A stretch of DNA of 64,000 bases. It comes from Austropuccinia psidii (taxonomy: Eukaryota; Basidiomycota; Pucciniomycetes; Pucciniales; Sphaerophragmiaceae). The stretch covers positions 287,359 to 351,358 of the forward strand of contig JALGQZ010000006.1 in NCBI GenBank assembly GCA_023105745.1, written 5' to 3'. The notes under the pieces are model-generated. The model ran no database searches, was not told where the DNA came from, and saw only the letters and a list, made by a program, of their open reading frames with translations. The position numbers were made by a program, and so were the translations under genes. Shown piece by piece: positions 59,320 through 64,000 of the stretch (positions are counted from its first letter, which is position 1; every line of letters starts with the position of its first letter).

Positions 59320-61279
59320 TGTGAGCCTTTGAGATATGAACACATATCCAAAAAGGTCACAGCAAAATTTCTGTAATAATTATACTTATACTAATTATCT
59401 CAAATACTAGTAAAAATACCATAAATAAGTACAAAATATGAATTAATATAGAATATAATGAGTAGGCATGTGAAATAAGTTACACCATTAGATTCCTCAT
59501 GGTAAAATACACATATGTCATTTTTATGGCATATCTGAAAAGTCAATAATTACTGAAGTATAAGTAAGAATACCTTAAAAAAGGTACAAAACCTGATTTA
59601 ACTCAGAAACAGATGAAAAAACATGTGAAACGAATTTTACCATTGAGCTATCCATAAGAATACACATATAAAACAATTATAAAGCTATTCTCTAACGTCA
59701 ATACTTAAGGAATTAAGCTGAATATATGCACTTTTTTGGTCAATGCATATATTCATGGTTTTTAGCTAATATCTCTTGAAATATACAAGATAGAGAGATA
59801 AACCAAAAATGAAGTCACCAAATAATTACTATAAGAACACATAAATGAGTTTTATTTAACAAGCTATAAACAAGGTTAAAACTTGTAATGGATTATTGAA
59901 TAAAATCAATGGAGCTGTTGACCACTTTGCTGTGAAAGTGGTCCAAACTTATAAAAGAGTAGACATTAAGATTCTACTAGTTCATAATTGAAGAATTACA
60001 TAATTTTTATTATAATATTCAAGGTATAACCCCTTGAAATCATGGTTTGAAGTTTAAAATATCAAATTTTGGCAGAAAAGATGAGCTACAAGAAAAATCA
60101 TCAAAAATAGAGTTTTGATGATGTAATTAAATACTCTTTTAAGCTCAATGAAGACATGCCAAGCTATCAGAATCCACTCTCAAAATGGATGTATCATGTC
60201 TAACTTAAAAGTTATTAATGATCAAAGTTTAAGCCTAAATTTGATGATTTATGATTACTCACTGTAATCTTATTTTAAGTTTAACAGTTATATAAGCGAT
60301 GAAACTGGTGAATACTATTATATCATGATTAATACTAAGAAAATACACAGATTTTAGGATTCTTCCAAGCCTATGATGTCATAAAACTTAGAGTTATAGT
60401 GATAACTCTAAATAATGGCATAATAATGAGATAAGATGGGTTGATCATGATGTAATCATCACTAAACCTCAAATTACTGATCAATTCCAGTGGAGAAAAT
60501 CATTACGCACCTACTAGGAGCCTACTGGACTCTAAAAGGGAGGTATTTACTATAAATAGAGCTCTTTTTACTCTATTTTCCCCTCAGACGCATCAAAAAA
60601 TTGAAACAATTAAACTAAAGGTGAAAATCTTTATTCTACATATATTAATATTTTATATCATAATAGACCAAAGATAATATTTATTATAATCATCATTTTT
60701 GACATGATTAATTCAATTTTTCTGCTGTTTTGTTATAATTCTCTTAAAAATCTCAAATCCACATAAAATCAAGAAAATTTGTAATTTCTCTTATTTTTTA
60801 TTGTAAATACAATTTAAATAAGTTGTATTTATATTATTTGGTGTAAAATTATTCAATATCATTATACTAAGTGTTAAAAGTAGGTTATTTTCTCTTATTA
60901 TAATAATTTTCTCTTTATTATTGCTTTAATAATTCTTTAATTAATATAAATAGTATTTATATTAATTTATAAATTTAATATTAGTAATATGATTGTTATT
61001 AATTGTTTTTTATCAATAAAAACAATTCTTTATGCCTCTATTATTTGTTGGTAACAATAATGAAGTGCTTTTAAATATATTAATTATTATATATTAATAT
61101 ATTTATTTATTATATTATTTTATTTATTCAATAATATAATTATTTTTACACCTTAATTATAATATTTCTTCATTATTATAATTATTTTTATCTTATTTAC
61201 TTTATTTATAAGGAAATTCAGAGTACAATAAGTAAAATATTAGTAATTTTAACTTATTGTTTCATAGTCAAACCTTACA
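59320..61279 (+). repeat. Solo LTR of the first gypsy family with perfect target duplication
   Basis: 1960 bp from TGTGAGCCTTTGAGATATG to AGTCAAACCTTACA. It is the reverse complement of the LTRs at 1218-3116 and 9703-11640. It is flanked by AGTAG on both sides (59315-59319 and 61280-61284), which fixes the true LTR ends as TGTGAGCC and CCTTACA. No gag-pol adjoins it, so it is a product of LTR-LTR recombination. It contains the TATA box at 60551 and a perfect 11-bp hairpin at 59720-59754. Confidence 0.95.
60551..60559 (+). promoter_or_regulatory. TATA box of the solo LTR
   Basis: TATAAATAG about 1.23 kb into the LTR, in line with the other copies; it could still act as a stray promoter reading rightwards. 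Confidence 0.6.
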
Positions 61280-61284
61280 AGTAG

Positions 61285-64000
61285 AGATGGATAAATACCC
61301 AAAATAGATTGCTATCATAGGGTTATAAATGAGATATAAATATGATCTTATTTTCAATGGTTAAATTTTATGTTGAGTTTCTTAATAATATTTGAATAAA
61401 TTTTTTTAAATTTCCAATTTCATAATTTATCATTTTTCAGTATCATCATTCAAAGAATAATTATTTCATTTTGAAAATATTCCATAGAATTAAGTGTGTT
61501 TCTTGCATGTCTTTCCAGAAAATGATAATTTAATATATATATCTTTTGATTTTTTTGCATTTAAATTGAAATATTAATAATGGAATAATTATGATTTGAT
61601 TTTATAAGACAATTTCTTCATTCAAATTAAAACTCATTATTGAAACATCTTTTGATTTATTTATTTTATTATCTATAAAAATTCTCAACAAGAAATCTTT
61701 TTTAAAAAAATAATAATTTAATTTTAATTTTAATTTTGTGACCTTTTTTTTTTAATTTATAATTCCTTTTCAAGTCAGATTTTCTTTAGCTAATCAAGTA
61801 TTCCAAATTAAAATTGAATTTGAAATTAAGTTTTCAATTTTTTAATGATATCAATTTAATAATTCAAAGTAAGGTTTATTTATTAATTTTTTGTATCATT
61901 CTGGTTTGTTCCTTTTTGAAGGTTATTTTAACTAATTCTTGAAATTTCTAAGGTGGTTACAATACTTAAAATCCAATTCTTTTTTAAAATATTCCAATTT
62001 AAACAAGATTTTTTATAATTTTACTCTCAAAATTTTTTATTATTTTTGGGGGCAACATTTTTTAAATGTACCAATTCAATTAAGATATAATTTTTTTAAT
62101 TTTCAATTATATTTTTTTTCTTTTTTGATATTTAGCTGTACCTCTATTTTTCTATAAAAATAAATGTCAGTATTTTTAAATGGGAATTTTCTAATTTGTT
62201 TTTTTTAACTAATATGAACTAATTAGCTATTATATCTTAGTTTTCTAATCATTTTTGAATAATATTTATCTTATTAATTTACCTTTATTTGTTCTTCATA
62301 AAGTTTTTTGAATTAATTTTTGGATTAATATTCCTTTTAATAATATTTACACAATGAAGAAGACATTTGTGGGACTTTTTTGGTTACAGATCCAATGAAC
62401 TGATTTATTTTTTCAAAACTTTAAACTTTTTTTTGTTAGAATTTCTCATCCTTTTCAATTTTATTATAGACTACATAAATCTTTTTCCATATATACATAT
62501 GGGAGAATATTCCATTTTTATGACTTTAAATAGCGCCTTTAAAATATAGAATTTAATAAAAAATAATAATTATTTAATTTTGGGTTTGCCTCTAGCTCAA
62601 TTTAATATTAAAGATTGTTTAAAAATATGAAATTTATTAGATCTTTTCTTGTATAGGTCTTGGAAATTATGTTTTTTTTGGAATAAGACTGATTTAGTTT
62701 GGGAATTTTTTTTGATATTAATTTGATTTAATCTTATTTGAGAAGAAGAAATACTCATAAATAATTTCAGATAAACAATGTGGTATTTTTTTCCAATTTT
62801 TTTTGGTCTTTTTTTTTTGGTTTGAAATCCCATAGCCTGTAAGTTTTGTGACTTAAAAAATACCAAATATTAATGTTTAATTTTCAGAAGTTTAAAAAAC
62901 TCCCAATATAAAATATATTAATTTTTCATATTAACTATTACTAAAATAATAATATCATTCAGAATTATTATTATCAGTTCTCAAAGTAGGTTAATTCTCT
63001 GGATATTATAGCTATATTTATTTTTGTAAAAAAATGGTAATACAATTAGTTTAATAATGCTTTATTATGAAATATTAATATTAATTAAATACTCATCTAT
63101 CAGTAACAAAAATTATTACTTAGTATATTTCATAATTTTTATCATCAGTGTTGCTATTCTTATTGTTATTTAATTACAATATTTTATCAAATTTATTATT
63201 ATTTTTATTGTTAGGATTGTTTAAAATCAGTTAATATATCAATAAGCTGAAAATAATCAAATTAACAGTTTAATTATGAGTTAATAGTAAAATCTTATAC
63301 AAGTTTTATATAAAAAACTTGAAAAATTATCAAATTCCTTCATTTCATCCCCAAAAATGTAATACTCTTGAAATAAGTTCATAAATGTATTTTCAATATT
63401 TTATTAAAGCTATCTTAGCTATATTAGCTATTCCGAATTCTTTCTCTCAAAATTATTGGCATAATTATCTTACAAGTTTAATTTGTCTCAAACTTCTCAA
63501 TTTAAAGTTAAAGTTTTCATTAAGTTTAATATATCGGTGCTGCTATTTACTATTAATAGATTCTTTTTTTATTATTAAAAATATTATGGATTAATTTTGG
63601 AGTTGAAAAAATATTTCTTTTTCCTTATAAATTATTAGTTATACATTTTTGACTTCCAATTTATAATTGCATTTATCATATTGAAGCTTTGAATAACTTA
63701 TATTGTTTCAGTTCAATTTAATAGATATATTAAGAGAAAATATCTAAATAAAATAGAATTTGGAATTTATGGATTGATCTTCAAGATTTATTTAAATCAT
63801 AAATTGAAAAATATAAAACTATAAGCTTATAGGAATATATTAATATTAGAAATTCATTTTTTATTCAATTTTTTTATAAATATTTCTCTTTGAGTATTCC
63901 CACTTACCTGGTACCTGTAATTACAATATTCTAGTTTCAAGATTTTCAAATGGGAGAAAGAATGGCTTATCACTTAAAAAAATAAAAATTAAAAATTATT
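61285..64000. other. A+T-rich intergenic sequence
   Basis: No family-like reading frame. The longer open frames (61939-62157, 62597-62866, 63385-63594) are made of residues with A/T-only codons and look like chance. Confidence 0.5.

Noticed and set aside
1..64000. CRISPR arrays, tRNA or rRNA genes, bacterial operons, a defence system or a biosynthetic cluster
   Set aside because: No regular repeat-spacer pattern, no cloverleaf-like sequence and no clustered intact genes were seen. All multi-gene structure is explained by transposable elements.

Overview
The window is strongly A+T-rich, intron-bearing fungal DNA made mostly of decayed transposable elements. It has one clearly intact protein gene, a 397-residue phytochelatin synthase at 47042-48235. 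The gag, pol, copia and Harbinger frames closely resemble families I know from rust fungi (Pucciniales), and the two Ty3/gypsy elements in particular resemble those of the myrtle rust fungus Austropuccinia psidii. That host assignment is inference from recalled family resemblance and was not searched. I see no tRNA, rRNA, CRISPR array or bacterial-type operon.

Layout, left half. A Ty3/gypsy retrotransposon on the minus strand fills 1218-11640 (LTRs of about 1.9 kb, primer binding site, polypurine tract, decayed gag-pol). Next is a nest. A PIF/Harbinger (DDE_Tnp_4 type) DNA transposon with its transposase on the plus strand (14399-31933) was cut by a solo LTR of the first gypsy family (14510-16276). 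It was cut again by a second, chromodomain-bearing gypsy element (16852-31272, minus strand), which was itself cut by a Ty1/copia element (18840 to about 23763, plus strand). The transposase reading frame runs straight across both outer cut points once one copy of each target-site duplication is removed. Its Myb/SANT-type accessory gene lies tail to tail with it at 31972-32926 (minus strand).

Layout, right half. Two more Harbinger transposase pieces lie at 33640-34270 and 38130-38690. They are followed by a degenerate tandem repeat of about 105-130 bp units (38883-39540), a transposon accessory-protein remnant (44375-45459), an exact 11-bp minisatellite and a Mutator-like transposase fragment (46237-46521). 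Then comes the phytochelatin synthase gene, preceded by a 10-bp-phased A-tract repeat. Beyond it lies a long island of poly(A)/poly(T) runs (48700-50330 and 54390-55920) with a third Harbinger element (50640 to about 54150) between the two halves. A solo LTR of the first gypsy family with a perfect 5-bp target duplication sits at 59320-61279.

Functional picture. The mobile elements carry stops, frameshifts and lost catalytic residues, and look immobile. CpG is nearly absent from the transposon coding remnants I scanned, but I count 23 CpG in the phytochelatin synthase frame. This fits methylation-driven decay of repeats around a selected gene. The gene keeps Cys and His of the catalytic triad but has Glu where the family has Asp, which is the most biologically interesting point in the window.
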